Shown: piece by piece, positions 12,079-23,450 of the stretch | How the letters are laid out: each line of letters opens with the position of its first letter | Position numbering within the stretch: position 1 is the stretch's first letter | NCBI RefSeq assembly: GCF_040054535.1 | Contig: NC_090798.1 | Coordinates: 2,960,501 to 3,024,500, forward strand | Length of the DNA: 64,000 nucleotides | Reading direction: 5' to 3' | DNA from: Antennarius striatus | Lineage: Eukaryota; Chordata; Actinopteri; Lophiiformes; Antennariidae | Notes under the pieces: generated by a model | Databases searched by the model: none | Seen by the model: only the letters and a program-made list of their open reading frames with translations | Told to the model about the DNA's origin: nothing | Translations under genes and position numbers: made by a program

Positions 12079-13475
12079 GAATTTGATGACTCCAGAAAGA
12101 TGAATCCAAACATATGAGAGCTATGAGGCCTCTATATAATTACTATTCATTCATTTCAAGTCAAATTGTCTCCTCTCAGTCTTTTCTATGTAACGCTGAT
12201 TTTGCTTGTAAACAATAAAGATCTAAGGAGACTCTGAATGCTGGATCATTAATTTAGTTTTCCAACATAATAGCACATATCTTCCTAAAGTCCTTACTCT
12301 GTATAACAGGTGCCAAACCACTGGTATGTCTTAAAAAAACGGCAGAGATGAAGTTTGATTACTTGGTTTCTGCTAATATACAGTGACAACAGGCATCTCA
12401 CCCAAGGTGTGTCCCACCGCTCGCCCGTAGCCAGCTGGAATAGGCTCAGGCACTAAACCATTACACTATTGTGAGAGTCACCTTTCTTTCTGTCCTACTT
12501 CCACCTGTCAAAGGTGGGGAATGTACTACTGTCTACGTGTGAAATCCAAGGCCAGTAGGCCAAATGTGGCCAGCGAGAGCATAAAAGGTGTTTAAAAATA
12601 AATAGTGTAGGTCAAATGTATGCCTCGACCAAAAACTACATTTCCCACAATGCAGTAATTCAGCTCATTTTAACTTTGACACAAACGTTTGGAATAAAGT
12701 TAATGTCCTCAGTTGTGTTTGAAGTTATTTTTCTTTATTCACTTGGATAGTTTGATCCTTTATTGATGGAGTTCTGTGGGTTTCATAACCTGATAAATCA
12801 CCAGGATTTATGTTATAATGGAGCAACAAGCAAACATATTTTTTTCTGTGCAACTGTAAAGTTTGTAACTAGGATAAGCAATAAATTCAGAGTTGTTTAA
12901 CATTAAGGAGTAGTTACATTTATTTTACATTACTGTACCTTGAGTTACATCTAGCTGGTTGAACAGTTGTGCACAAAAATGTGTTCATAAAACAAAGCAC
13001 TTCACCTGAAAGTGATTGAGCTTGAGGCAAGCTTCAGGCAGTAGAGGCAGGTAATGCTTCCTCTGTTCATTTTTGTGTTTTATTAGTGTTTCTATCAATG
13101 TTCTACACGGGCAGTGTATACTTCTGCTCTGCTACTGTTCAAATTTATTATGCCGCCTGACTAATCACCACAATGTGGTGGCACACACATGCAGCACCAT
13201 GCATGGGGTATATACGCACCATCTGAAGGGCTTATACCTTTATTACCTTTGTTACTGTGCATTTCTCTCATTTTTCTCTTGTTTTTCACTCTTATTTTTC
13301 ATTATTTATTTAGCTTCTAGCCTTCATTTAGCTTTCATTATTTAAACCTACCAGGCTGCACCAAACCTGAAGAATTGTGTTCAATTTAAAAGTATGCTCA
13401 CGACATTTAACAGTTTTAATTTTGTTAAAAATTGCCACAGATTTAACATTGCCTATTTGATAATTTTTTTTAAAA

Positions 13476-13740
13476 GGCACACTAGTGTGTGCCTTGGGAA
13501 AGAATCCACTTTCACTTAATTGATCTAAAAAGCCACCATTGTCAAGTGTCTCTGCTGTTACCTGGAATCTAGTGTCTGGTAGAGTAATGCAATAGTCCTC
13601 CATACCATTAGGTGGCACCATGTAGGCAGCAGGTAGTAAATTTCCCTGTCGTTTTGAGAAAAAAGAATTAGTGATGCAAACTAAGAGTGGTGGTGCCTGA
13701 TTAAGTTCCAAAGGAAGAATACTACCACCAAAAAGTTAAG
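13476..13740 (-). mobile_element. hAT-like non-autonomous element, copy in unit 3
   Basis: Third tandem copy of the element described at 6,986. The open frame extends to 127 codons here because of differences in the flank, not in the element. Confidence 0.5.
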
Positions 13741-14318
13741 GGTTGGTTTTTTGCATTTTCGTGTAATCTGTTTCTGTTAGTTGTGTCTAGTCTGAATGTA
13801 TGTTGGACAGTTAAACTCGTCCTTATGACATCTATTAAAGTCTGTGCCTTTACAAAACAGGTGATGCAAGAAGTATGTATTCTATATCATGAAGCATGAT
13901 CAATGTGTGTGTGAAGTACAAACAACACATATCGGTTTCTGTATTTTTAAACAGAATCAGATCACAGCTGCTGATGATTGATTTTATATCTGAGGATTTT
14001 ACTCTATCTGATTAGAGACTGTAGGATTCAGCTGTAGACTGTGTGACAGAATAATCATAGTTAATATCGTCCACGATGTTCAAGAAATTAGATTTCTAAT
14101 TTCAAATAATGCATTTAACTTAAAAATCCTCAACACTCACAGATAAAAAATGAAAATATTTGTTGGTGGTTCACTACATTTTTAAACGCCTGTAATCATG
14201 ACACACCCAGGTGTAGGGTAGATACACATTTTTTTGTGAATTTTCTTCAGAATCTTATCAGTCAGGATCACCCGTTCCTGTCAGTAAATTCTGTAGAATT
14301 TCATCATGGATTGGACTC

Positions 14319-14326
14319 TATAAAAA
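14319..14326 (+). promoter_or_regulatory. TATA box of C1q gene 5
   Basis: The box is TATAAAAA in place of TATATAAA, about 100 nt before the ATG at 14,425. Upstream palindromes TTCTTCAGAA and TTCTGTAGAA are kept. Confidence 0.65.
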
Positions 14327-14424
14327 CAGAAACAGGGATCCTACACATCACAGCTTTGGAGAAGAAGCACAGACTCGACTCAAAGCCAACCTTCCATCCC
14401 AACACAAGAGCTTGAAACACCAAG

Positions 14425-15285
14425 ATGGGTACGTACAGCTGATCTTTGTTGGAAAGGTTTGAATTTGAATTGTCTCCTGTTCTGACAGTTTGTCCCTGAC
14501 TGATAGGAATCCAATTTATCTAATTCCACTTTAAATTTGCATGAGTTGCTATTTAAGAATGTATCGTCATGAAAATGCTACAGCTAAAGTGTTTTTAGAG
14601 AATGACATGATTTTAACTCCTTTTGTGTTTTTTCATGAAGCCTCAAAGGTGATGTTCACTGCTGTGGCAGACCAAGGAGGGAAATATGGACCCTTCCCTA
14701 CAGACAGAACTCTGGTTTTCAACACCACGATTACAGACATTGGTGGAGGCTATGATAAAACTTCAGGTGAACAGAATCCCCTGTTTAAATTACATTACCT
14801 AGTTATATACTGAAACTACAGGACATGAGGAGAAGGAGAAGCACAGGCTGTGATGTGGATCTATGCATTGATTGGTTGCTATTTAGTTGAATTATTGAAT
14901 GTTATTTATGGAATGAGCCAGCTGAGTAATTCTGGGTGTAGTAACCTTCAGCTGATCAATGTCTGTGAAGGAATCCAACGAGCTCTCTTGTGTTTCCACA
15001 GGTGAGTTCACAGCTCCCAGCTCTGGTTATTACTATTTCACCTTCTTCTATCATGCTGGGAAAGAACAGATGTCAGGACTGACCCTGATGAAGAACAGCA
15101 ACATCATCGTCAACGCTTATGACCAAAATCAACCAGGTCCCAACTTCTGTGACAATGCAGGAAACGCAGCATTCCTGCAGCTGAACGCAGGAGACAGGGT
15201 GTATGTGCGCCTTCCTGCTAACTGTCGCATTTATGCATCAGACCGCACGACCAGCTTCAGCGGTTTTATGGTCGCTCCAATGTGA
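14425..15285 (+). CDS. C1q-domain protein, gene 5 (array A, unit 4, divergent)
   Basis: Exons 14425-14428, 14641-14766 and 15002-15285 encode 137 aa beginning MASKVMFTAVADQGG. About 14 residues differ from gene 2: A2, S3, D34, I35, Y54, G63, M73, S76, N77, I79, N81, Q85, Q87 and F92. The 3' half of intron 1, up to the acceptor, is also clearly different. The promoter, most of exon 2, intron 2 and the 3' part of exon 3 match the other units almost exactly. That patchwork suggests partial conversion of an older gene by its neighbours. AATAAA is at 15420-15425. The unit ends abruptly near 15,527. Confidence 0.9.
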
Positions 15286-15539
15286 GAATTTGATGACTCC
15301 AGAAAGATGAATCCAACATATGAGATCTATGAGGCCTCTATATAATTAGTATTCATTCATTTCAAGTCAAATTGTCTCCTCTCAGTCATTTCTATGTAAC
15401 GCTGATTTTGCTTGTAAACAATAAAGATCTAAGGAGACTCTGAATGCTGGATCATTAATTTAGTTTTCCAACATAATAGCACATATCTTCCTAAAGTCCT
15501 TACTCTGTATAACAGGTGCCAAACCACTGGGTATTGTGC

Positions 15540-15910
15540 TTGTACTTATTTGTAATGTGCAGGATCTCTGTTGCTGTTTTTATAGAGTCCAATCCATGAT
15601 GAAAGTCTTAAGTCTGCTGATAGGACCATGTGCTCTGAACTGATAACAGTTCCGAAGAAAATTCTCGAGAAAAAATGTGGATCCACCTTGCATCTGGGCG
15701 TTTGGTGATTAAAGAGGATTGACAAGGCAGTGAATCTTCAAAATATTTGTTATTTGTGTTCTGTGACTTGAAGATTTCCCAGTGATATGTATTGTGTTCG
15801 AATTTCTCTAGAATTCTAACTTCTTGACACATACTCTGAATGATCTTAGCCCTAATTTTCCTCTCGTACACTCTACAGGTGAATCATACCGTCTCTGATC
15901 AACTAGTTTA
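15540..15910 (-). promoter_or_regulatory. Orphan C1q promoter, inverted, without gene
   Basis: In reverse complement this reads as a C1q upstream region: GATTCACCTGTAGAGTG-like distal flank, TTCTCGAGAA (15,663-15,672), TTCTTCGGAA (about 15,649-15,658), TCATCATGGATTGGACTC and TATAAAAACAGCAACAGAGATCC near 15,560-15,590. The order and spacing match the array A promoters. On the minus strand the gene should follow below 15,540, but array A unit 4 lies there instead in the opposite orientation. The gene has been lost or replaced by rearrangement. Confidence 0.65.
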
Positions 15911-16209
15911 ATCCCCACCTTCTGATTCCATTTAAAAAACATTCAAACTGTTCAAAATGTGTTATTTGTGCTAAACACACATTAATCATACTTCATGATA
16001 CAGAATGTATAATTCTAGCATGAACGGTGTTTTGCAAAGTCAGACTTTAATAGATCTCATCAGGAGGAGTTTAACTGTCCAACAAACATCCAGACTAGAC
16101 ACAACTAAGAGGAAATGATAACACAGATGTGCTAAAAAAAACTAAAATAACTAAACAAAGACAACGATAACGATTATTTGAAATGGTCCATAAAGGATAC
16201 ATATATTCC

Positions 16210-16400
16210 AACCTTGTCCTGTGAGTTGAAGGATTGCTGTTGCTGCTTTTTAGAATCTTATCCACGATAAAATTCTCTAGAATATGCTTGACAGGGGCCA
16301 CATGCTCTGAACTAATTACATTTCTGTATAAAATTCACAGGAATACAGTATGTGGTTCCACCTCTCACCCGGGTGTGTTGAGAGCTACAGTTAAATCCCC
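16210..16400 (-). promoter_or_regulatory. Second orphan inverted C1q promoter
   Basis: The reverse complement gives CACCCGGGTGAGAGG, then GTGAATTTTATACAGAAATG, TTCTAGAGAATTTTATC and GATTCTAAAAAGCAGCAACAGCAATCC. This parallels the array A layout of distal flank, TTC-N4-GAA and a degraded TATA followed by GCAGCAACAG. No C1q exon follows on the minus strand before the other orphan promoter. It is more decayed than the one at 15,540. Confidence 0.55.
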
Positions 16401-16510
16401 ACCTTTGACATACAGCATCAGCAGCTGTTATCTGATTTTGTGTAAAAATACAAAAACTGTTATGAGTGATTTGTGCTACACACACATTAATAATGCTTCC
16501 TAGTATAGGG

Positions 16511-16792
16511 CAGCATTTCCGAACCACTCTGCCGCGGCACACTAGTGTGTGCCTTGGGAAATAATCCACTTTCACTTAATTGATCTAAAAAGCCACCATT
16601 GTCAAGTGTCTCTGCTGTTACCTGGAATCTAGTGTCTGGTAGAGTAATGCAATAGTCCTCCATACCATTAGGTGGCAGCATGTAGGCAGCAGGTAGTAAA
16701 TTTCCCTGTCGTTTTGAGACAAAAGAATTAGTGATGTAAACTAAGAGCCTGATTAAGTTCCAAAGGAAGAATACTACCACCAAAAAGTTAAG
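16511..16792 (-). mobile_element. hAT-like non-autonomous element with intact outer end
   Basis: This is the only copy of the element that sits outside the array A units, and it retains an outer end reading CAGCATTTCCGAACCACTC. Fish hAT elements commonly begin CAGTG/CAG-TTCCCAACCAC, so the class is assigned by resemblance. It is very similar to the three unit copies over ~260 nt. No transposase is present. No clear 8-bp target duplication was found at the other end. Confidence 0.55.
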
Positions 16793-16799
16793 TAAAAGT

Positions 16800-17350
16800 G
16801 TGGAAAAACGCAGTCAGAGAAACCTTCCCATTTTGAAAAGCATTGGAAGAAAAAGGAAGAAGAGAGAAGAAGTTTTTTCGAGTCACATGGGAAAGAGGAC
16901 TTGGATCCTCACTTTTGAGAAGGTAGCGCATCCAAATTTTTACATTTACATAATTTTTACAGAAAAGTTGAGACATGCAATGTTTAAAAGGCGAAGAATA
17001 GAGTTCAAGTTCGGAGTTCAGTTGGGCAAAATGTTAGATTTACCATTTATCTCCAATACATGGCAGACAAACACCTTTGGCACAAACCATGTCCACATAA
17101 ATGATCAAGGTGGGTTAAAAAAGATGTTTCTCAACACAGACTTGGGATTTTACCCCAGATAAAGAGCCAACTCACTAAATGGACATGGTCTTTTTTTGTC
17201 ATTAGGGACCAACCAATGACAATATCACATTTAGATGCTACTCATCTAAATGTGACACAATATACCTCACTCCAAGGGGAAATGTGTCTGGAGTGCGCCA
17301 TCTGCTGGGAAAAATAAGAAATTGCAGATAAATGAACATAATTCGATTTG
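16800..17350. other. Spacer between small element and inverted-repeat arm
   Basis: A plus-strand open frame of 120 codons (16,800-17,162) is lysine- and arginine-rich and has no recognisable domain. Its sequence has no counterpart elsewhere in the window, and I do not call it a gene. Nothing else is visible. Confidence 0.4.
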
Positions 17351-17351
17351 T

Positions 17352-19665
17352 TAAGTTCAGGCTTTATTTCACAGCTCCCTTAGAGCTTATGTAAATACTG
17401 TATAACGCTGAAGTGCATAGTTTTGTTTATTTGAAATAGCAGCACAACAGATGAAAAATCTTCTGATTGTTAGTAGATCTTTACTGTTTGCACACACAAT
17501 CAGGACAGACCATTTAGTTAGTTTTCCAACAATACAGATCTATACTAAAAATGAGCTGTGGTTTCATATTTTTTAGTGTGGCCTATAGATTTGATTCCAA
17601 TCAACTTCAATTCAAAATTGCAGATTTATATCTCAAAAAAGCAAGGTCAATCACTCTTAAAATTGTAATTTTGTTGTTAACATAGGCGATGCCTGATAGA
17701 TGTTGTCCTGGAGTCATGAGATTCTCATTTCTTACGAACCAGAAAACCACTGAAGGTGGTGGTGTTGTCTGATGCATGAACCTGACAGTGAGCAGGTAGG
17801 CGAACAAACACTACGTTTCCTCTCTCGAGTTTCACAAACGCTGATTTTCCAGCATTATCAGTGAAGCCAGGGCCATTCTCAAAGTCTTCAAATGTATTGG
17901 TGATGACCTCGCTGTTCTTCATCAGAGTCAGCCCCGATACATGTTCTGTTCCAGCATGGTAGAAGAGGGTGAAATAGTAATAACCTGAAGTAAAAGCTGT
18001 GAAGAGTCCTGCGGGAACAAAATGTTACTTATTGATTTTAAAGGATTTAAAAGATTTTGTAAAACTCAAAGTTCATCAAAAACATTTAATCAAATTAAAT
18101 TGTTGCATTTTTTAAAAAGTTCATGACAAAAAGCACTTTTTTTTAGAAGTCATTACACAAGAACAAATTTTAATCAAGTCATAATTTCATTGAATGTATA
18201 ACATATTGAATATACCATGATGATTGTATGGCAAGCAAATGTCAAACTACAGTTATGTGTCTACATGTGCAGTGTGTTGTTATGAATTGATATGTCAATT
18301 TATGATTATTTTTGAGGACATGCATTGTCATATCAATATTTAAATGCACAAATAAGTTAAACAGGAGTCATTAATAAATTGAATGATTCATATGATCAAT
18401 GGATTTAATGTAAAGTGTGGTTAACTGAGTTTGTAAACCTGGTGATCGACAGGTAATTATCAGCGACTGTATCTGGTGTATTTACCTGAAGTGTTGTCGT
18501 AGCCATCACCGATGTTTGTAATCACTTTGTTGAAAATCATCGTTGTGTCCTCTTCATAGGGTCCACAGCTCCAACTATGGTCTGCCACTGCAGTGAACAT
18601 TACATCGTCTTCTCCATAAAACAAAACACACCCATCATGTTATTTATGAAAGTAACTTTAGTGTAACTTTGAAACACAACATGCATGAACTCTCCAACAC
18701 AATGGAATCAACTGGATGCCTTGCAGATTCTTGCAAATATAGATTTTTGTCTCACGTATCCAATTTTTAAATATTTTCTGTTATGATAATTAAACAATTC
18801 ATCCTAAAACTTAATATGTTTGAATTTCTTATACAACCTACCCATCTCTGTGGTTCAGTCGCTGGTATCGACAGGCGGTTTAACGAATTGCTCTTCCTCT
18901 TCAAACAAAGCTGTTAGACGTTGCACCTGCTTTTACACAGTCTCATTTAAGGTGGTCCACTCCCCAGTTCTGGAGAATCCGTGTTGTCACAGTGGTTCTT
19001 GATTTCTGAAGAACTTCTTCAAGTCAGTGTGTGCACACCCTGCATTTGTAGTGCAAACATTTAATGTGAGTCATACCTTTGTTGACTTTGTGTGCATTTT
19101 GGAAAAATAATTTTCTCACTGGGGGTTAATGAAGTGTAGTTAAATATTAGACGACTATTAGTTTATAAGGTGAAACTACTTTGCATATATAAATTCTAAT
19201 AGACAAAATATAAAAAAAGAAAATATGTGTTCTCATCAAAATGCTAGCTTAAACATTATTAAGTTCATAATAAATTATGTCTGACATACCTCAGAAATGC
19301 CAGGCAGAAACTTTAGGATGCTCGGAAAATAGTAATCATGTTGGTCATGAATATTTCCCATTCATTGCATCTGCATCGCCCTCACTGCTATGTCCACTTT
19401 TTGTACTATAACTTGCGCACTACATCTGCATCTGTTATATGGATTTAAAAGAAGAAATTTCGATTGTAGCAGGAAATATTTCACCCGTTTAAAATTATGA
19501 ACAGCCACTTTCATTCCTGTCTAAACTTTCTCTCTACTCTCACTGTGAGTCACTGTCTGCGGACACCACGGTCCATGGAGACTCTTCTGTCTTTACTTTG
19601 TCTGTTAAACTTGGAGCTTATTCTCTGTGTACTCCCACATCCACTTTTAATGCACATTATATTTA
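17352..19665. repeat. Right arm of long inverted repeat
   Basis: Reverse-complement partner of 1-~2,150. It contains the whole C1q gene at 17,725-18,845, its promoter with TTCTGGAGAA (18,968-18,977) and TTCTGAAGAA (19,004-19,013), and several hundred bases of further upstream flank to about 19,665. Similarity continues to the point where the left arm leaves the window. Confidence 0.85.
17725..18845 (-). CDS. C1q-domain protein, gene 6 (right arm copy)
   Basis: Minus-strand exons 18842-18845, 18486-18611 and 17725-18008 encode 137 aa starting MEDDVMFTAVADHSW. Visible differences from gene 1 include N16S, L26M, I42T, a change near IINTFED (ITNTFED), N98K (DNAGKSAF), S/N in ASDNTTTF, and a C-terminus of LVRKK rather than LVSKT. 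All exon lengths and splice junctions are conserved and no stop interrupts the frame, so both arm copies look functional. TTTATT on the plus strand at 17426-17431 is a candidate polyadenylation signal. Confidence 0.85.
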
Positions 19666-19731
19666 TTGTATTTTCTTGTTCAGTTGGTATTCAAACACCA
19701 GATGACAAAATATTCAGATTCTCATGAGACT

Positions 19732-19737
19732 TTTATT
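19732..19737 (-). terminator. Candidate polyadenylation signal of C1q gene 7
   Basis: On the minus strand this reads AATAAA within a CAATAAAAGTCTCATGAGAATC context that resembles the CAATAAAGATCTAAGGAGACTC 3' ends of array A. It lies about 410 nt past the stop codon. Confidence 0.5.
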
Positions 19738-20145
19738 GTTTGCCGGTAAGTGGAACCATCAGCATTACAGCTATGACTGAAAAGAGGCCACCACCAGGTA
19801 ATTCACATTATTATCAATATTGAAGCAGGTTAACTACTTTTTATTCAGTTGAATTACTCAAGAAGACACATGCATTCAGATGAGTAAAATCATACACATA
19901 AAAATTACAGGGATGTGATATCAATGGTTGTGTATTTAATGTTCATGCTCTAGTTGATATGATGCAATGTTATTGTGACCGAAAAAGTACAAATTTGTAG
20001 GCAAAGAAATGCATAAAAGTGTCAATTCAAAGTAAAGAAATATTTTAGTCAGAGCCTCGGTGAAAAGGATCTGAATTTAAATTTGAATACCATAGATGAA
20101 TGATGGAAGTCAGATTTTTGGAATCATGTTGAACTCATCAAATTC

Positions 20146-20966
20146 TCACAATATTGTGATCAGAAAACCACTGAAGGATGTTGTGCTTTTGGAGGCATAA
20201 ACATGACAATTAGCAGGCAGATGCACAAACACGTTGTCTCCCCTATCCAGCTGCAGGAAAGCTGCATTCCCTGCATTGTCAGAGAATTCAGCGCCTTTTT
20301 GATTGTTATCAAATGCCCTGACAATGACCTCGTGGTCCTTCATCAGAGTCAGTCCTGACTGATGTTGTTTTCCAGCGTGATAGAAGAAGGTGAAGTAGTA
20401 ATAACCTGGAACGGGAGCTTTGAAGATTCCTGTGGAAACAAAAGTGAGTTAATGTAAATACTCCTGTATAGGTTACTAAAAGTATAATCACCTGTAATTA
20501 TATTACTATTAATGTGTGACTAAATCTGATGCATTTACCTGAAGTGCAGTCATAATGGCCACCAATGTTTGTGATCTCCGTGTTGAAAACCAGAGTTCTT
20601 TCTTCAGGAAAGGGTCCAAAGTTCCCCCCAAGGTCTGCTACTGCAGTGAAATACGCCTCCGACCCTTTATAAGTCAAAAAATTGTCATCATGTTATTCTC
20701 TCTCTCCACACTTTATTAAACTTTGTCCAAAACAATTCAACAGCCTACTTCAAATTCATGGGTGGCCTATCAGATGCCTTGTAGGTTTCAAATGAGATAA
20801 CTGACATATGTCATACATGTATACGTATGTATTTTTATTGTCATCTGAGTCATAGCTGCCTGTATTACCATTAATTCAGCACAATAACATGCATCACAAT
20901 GTCAAAAAATTAAAGAAATTGCCTACAGCATTCAAATTTTTTAGTCGTCCACCTACCGATACTCAT
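20146..20966 (-). CDS. C1q-domain protein, gene 7 (single divergent copy)
   Basis: Minus-strand exons 20957-20966, 20539-20664 and 20146-20429 encode 139 aa. Exon 1 is 10 nt (ATGAGTATCG) before a GTAGGT donor, so the protein starts MSIGSEAYFTAVADLGG, two residues longer than its neighbours but in the same phase. The core reads FNTEITNIGGHYDCTSG, IFKAPVPGYYYFTFFYHAGK, DNAGNAAFLQLDRGDNVFVHLP, ANCHVYASKSTTSFSGF and ITIL. Introns are short (109 and 292 nt). It is intermediate between arrays A and B (Q-L-D-R-G-D and NNQKGAEF are its own), and stands alone between the inverted-repeat arm and array B. Confidence 0.87.
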
Positions 20967-21036
20967 GCCGGAATGCAGGCTGGGTTAAATGTTTGCTTGG
21001 TCTCTAAAAGTGTGCTATGCAGGATCCTTGTCGCTG

Positions 21037-21074
21037 CTTTTATAGAGTTCAATACGTGCTCAAATTCTAGAGAA
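21037..21074 (-). promoter_or_regulatory. Promoter of C1q gene 7
   Basis: On the minus strand TTCTCTAGAA (21,065-21,074) precedes TATAAAAG (21,037-21,044) followed by CAGCGACAAGGATCC. The gap between palindrome and TATA is about 20 nt, close to that in array A. The leader to the ATG at 20,966 is about 40-70 nt. Confidence 0.6.
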
Positions 21075-22029
21075 TGACAAATCAAGGATGGCTCAAGTGT
21101 CACAGGAGTTGTAGATCTACCTAATGTTTTTTTTTTTTACCTCTGCATATATGTTTTTATTAGCCATGTATTTATGTTATCTCTAATACATTCACATGTA
21201 TATTTTTACTGACATGTGAGTATTTTGCAGTTTTTACTTCACGTTTATGAGAGAAGGATAAGGACATCGACACTATTTCAACATTAAATTCAGAGACGTA
21301 GCTTCGGTCCGATTAACAGACCAGAACGACAGTGTTCTTCAAACTAAACGTGATCAAATAGTCAACTTAGATCAGGAGAGCCATTTGTTCCTTAAAGCTT
21401 AAATGAGTACCGCACATTCACATCAGATTTAGATTGACTGACTTATGTATTCATTAAATTAAAATTCAGATGAATTTAAGGAGGTGGGAACACATCATGG
21501 GTGTATTTCTACATGCAATTCTCAAGAAAACTTGGCTTCGTTTGGACCTATGTGGAAAGCACATTGCAAAATCTTTCTGGGCGTTGACTCTTAGCTTTAA
21601 AAAACACAAATAAATAATTAACAGTTTGAGGGAAATATTTGTATTTGTTGTGTATGTTACATACATGCTAACCTTATTGGTTGCTCACCTGTAGGACTTG
21701 TATTATCTACAAAATTTTTTTCACAAGACTCAGACCCAGGTCACTTGAATGGAAGTTGACTTTTCACAAACATTGACCAAATATTTTTGTATACTCTTTC
21801 AAAAAAGTTTAACCAATTTTTATAACAATTTTCCTAATTCAGGAATTTGAAACGGAATTTTTAAAAAAAAATTCTCATGTGTTCTGTCAGAGGTAGTGTT
21901 CTTGTTCAAATAAATGATTAATAGTTATAATTAAAAGTCATCGTCCAATTCCCCATCTTTGTCCACTCATTCAGTTAGGTTTGTTTACCTTTTTGGTCTT
22001 TTGTATTTTCCTCTTTTCTCCCGGCAGGT

Positions 22030-22440
22030 GAGGCGGTGTGGCAGTGGGTGTGTTTGGCTCCTGGCAGCAGATGAGGCACTCCAGGCTTCAATCATCTCAT
22101 CAACCTCAATATCTGGCAACATCAGCATTCTTTTTAATGAAATTCTCGTTGATGCAAACATTTTTTCCTTTCAGTTTGAAGCCTTGTTTCAGAGGAGCAA
22201 TCTTGACAAAAAAATTAATGGGAGCGTTCTGTTCCAAATCGACCACTCTCTGTTCCAAGGCAACAATGCACTGGTCTTTGTCTTCCTTAAGTCTTGGAAG
22301 AAGAATTAACAAAGTCAAAGTCATTCTTTGACTCCTCCGTCATTTTAACAAGAGAAGGCTTTGTCCCATCAAACTCCTCTGATTTTCCTTTTCCTCTTTT
22401 CATTTTAGAGAGTTAGAGCAGGAAAACAGGACACAGTGGG
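22030..22440 (-). pseudogene. Fragment resembling a LINE ORF1-type protein
   Basis: On the minus strand, coding-like pieces read KRGKGKSEEFDGTKPSLVK and then LKEDKDQCIVALEQRVVDLEQ (coiled-coil-like), followed by LKQGFKLKGKNVCINEN and KKNADVARY. These patterns recall the first-ORF proteins of fish non-LTR retrotransposons, where a coiled coil is followed by a conserved RNA-binding segment. The pieces are in different frames and an internal part seems missing, so it is a dead fragment. Family assignment is from memory of the motif pattern and is tentative. Confidence 0.4.
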
Positions 22441-23216
22441 AATGTGTCTGCTCTAGTCTTTGAAACAATGCCAGAGATTAGGAAAGTCAAGTCCAGTCAA
22501 TAAAAATAGCCACACATGCACGACTCAAGATGTCCCACTGTTGTTTCAGATTTTGGATCTCAAAGGGAAAAAATAGGAGAAAATGAAGAAACTATACTGT
22601 ACTAGTGTTCAATTGCCAAACTATAAAAGTAAGACTAAGGCTTAACTTTAGTATCTTCAGAGAACGCCAAAAAATTTAAAATATTTTATTACATATTATA
22701 TATGGCTGGTTGTTTATCTTTATAATATAGTTACACTCTGTTGATCAAAGAAAAATTTTATGTTAAGAAGAATAACAAGATACAGTGAATACAATAGAAA
22801 TTCTAATTCATTCAGACAAAATACACTTGATCATTTTAACCTAATGATCTGCCCTTTGATACAATGACCCAAAGAGCTGTGTCGAATTCAGGAAGCAGGA
22901 TTATACAGTCATGTATGTTGACCTTTACAGATATGCAACTGCTGTTGCACAGCACAAAGGAGTTTCTGTGGAAATGAATGAGGAGGTAACAAGTTAGGAG
23001 GTAATTTCATCAGAATACAGAAGACAAATATTTTTGCAAACATATCAGAAATATTGTCATATTTTCTCATGTTGGAATGATCAAGTAAAATAAGATACAA
23101 TTTTAGTGAACACAGAATGTGTTTTCAATATTTTTATAAAAACATTATATCCTACAGGGACGGGTAGAGGCACAAAGAAATGACTTATTGTTGTAGTTAT
23201 ACAGTACAGTATATGA

Positions 23217-23450
23217 TGCACCTGTTAAGAAAAAGCTGCAGATAAAATAGTTTTTAATTTTTATAAACAGATTGTGTTTCTCTTTTAATGTAAAAAAAAT
23301 AAAATAAAAAGTCTTGTAACTTTACTCTCCATGTTGGACTATGGAGAGGTTTATCCATGCATGGCAATTTATAGGTTTATATACAAGTCCATATGTGTTT
23401 TCCTTCCTGACTACCTTATCATTGAGAAGTGTACCAGATAGTTCTCACTG
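23217..23450 (+). pseudogene. Decayed reverse-transcriptase C-terminal relic
   Basis: Translated pieces such as VKKKLQIK, LLSMLDYGEVYPCM and IYKSICVFLPDYLI match the thumb-region pattern common to a group of fish LINE reverse transcriptases (NLVKKL, LDYGD-LYM, IYKAILGLLPSYL). The frame is disrupted. Better-preserved relatives lie at 36,640-37,060 and 43,000-43,160. Confidence 0.45.

Larger units (their letters stand above)
4536..15527 (+). repeat. C1q tandem array A: about 3.2 kb unit, 3.3 units
   Basis: Start codons at 4,726, 8,002, 11,213 and 14,425 give periods of 3,276, 3,211 and 3,212 nt. Units 1-3 are nearly identical over promoter, exons, introns, 3' region and ~2 kb of spacer. The last unit stops being similar about 240 nt after its stop codon, near 15,527. 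The extra ~65 nt of the first unit sits near 7,251-7,315. Each full spacer contains a short SINE relic (about 5,900-5,985, 9,178-9,263 and 12,390-12,475) and a hAT-like small element. These insertions therefore predate the amplification. Confidence 0.92.

Noticed and set aside
16800-17162. 120-codon plus-strand frame, lysine-rich
   Set aside because: No recognisable domain, no splice or promoter context and no second copy; treated as chance.
22106-22309. Overlapping plus-strand frames of 97-116 codons
   Set aside because: They are shadows of the minus-strand LINE ORF1-like fragment.
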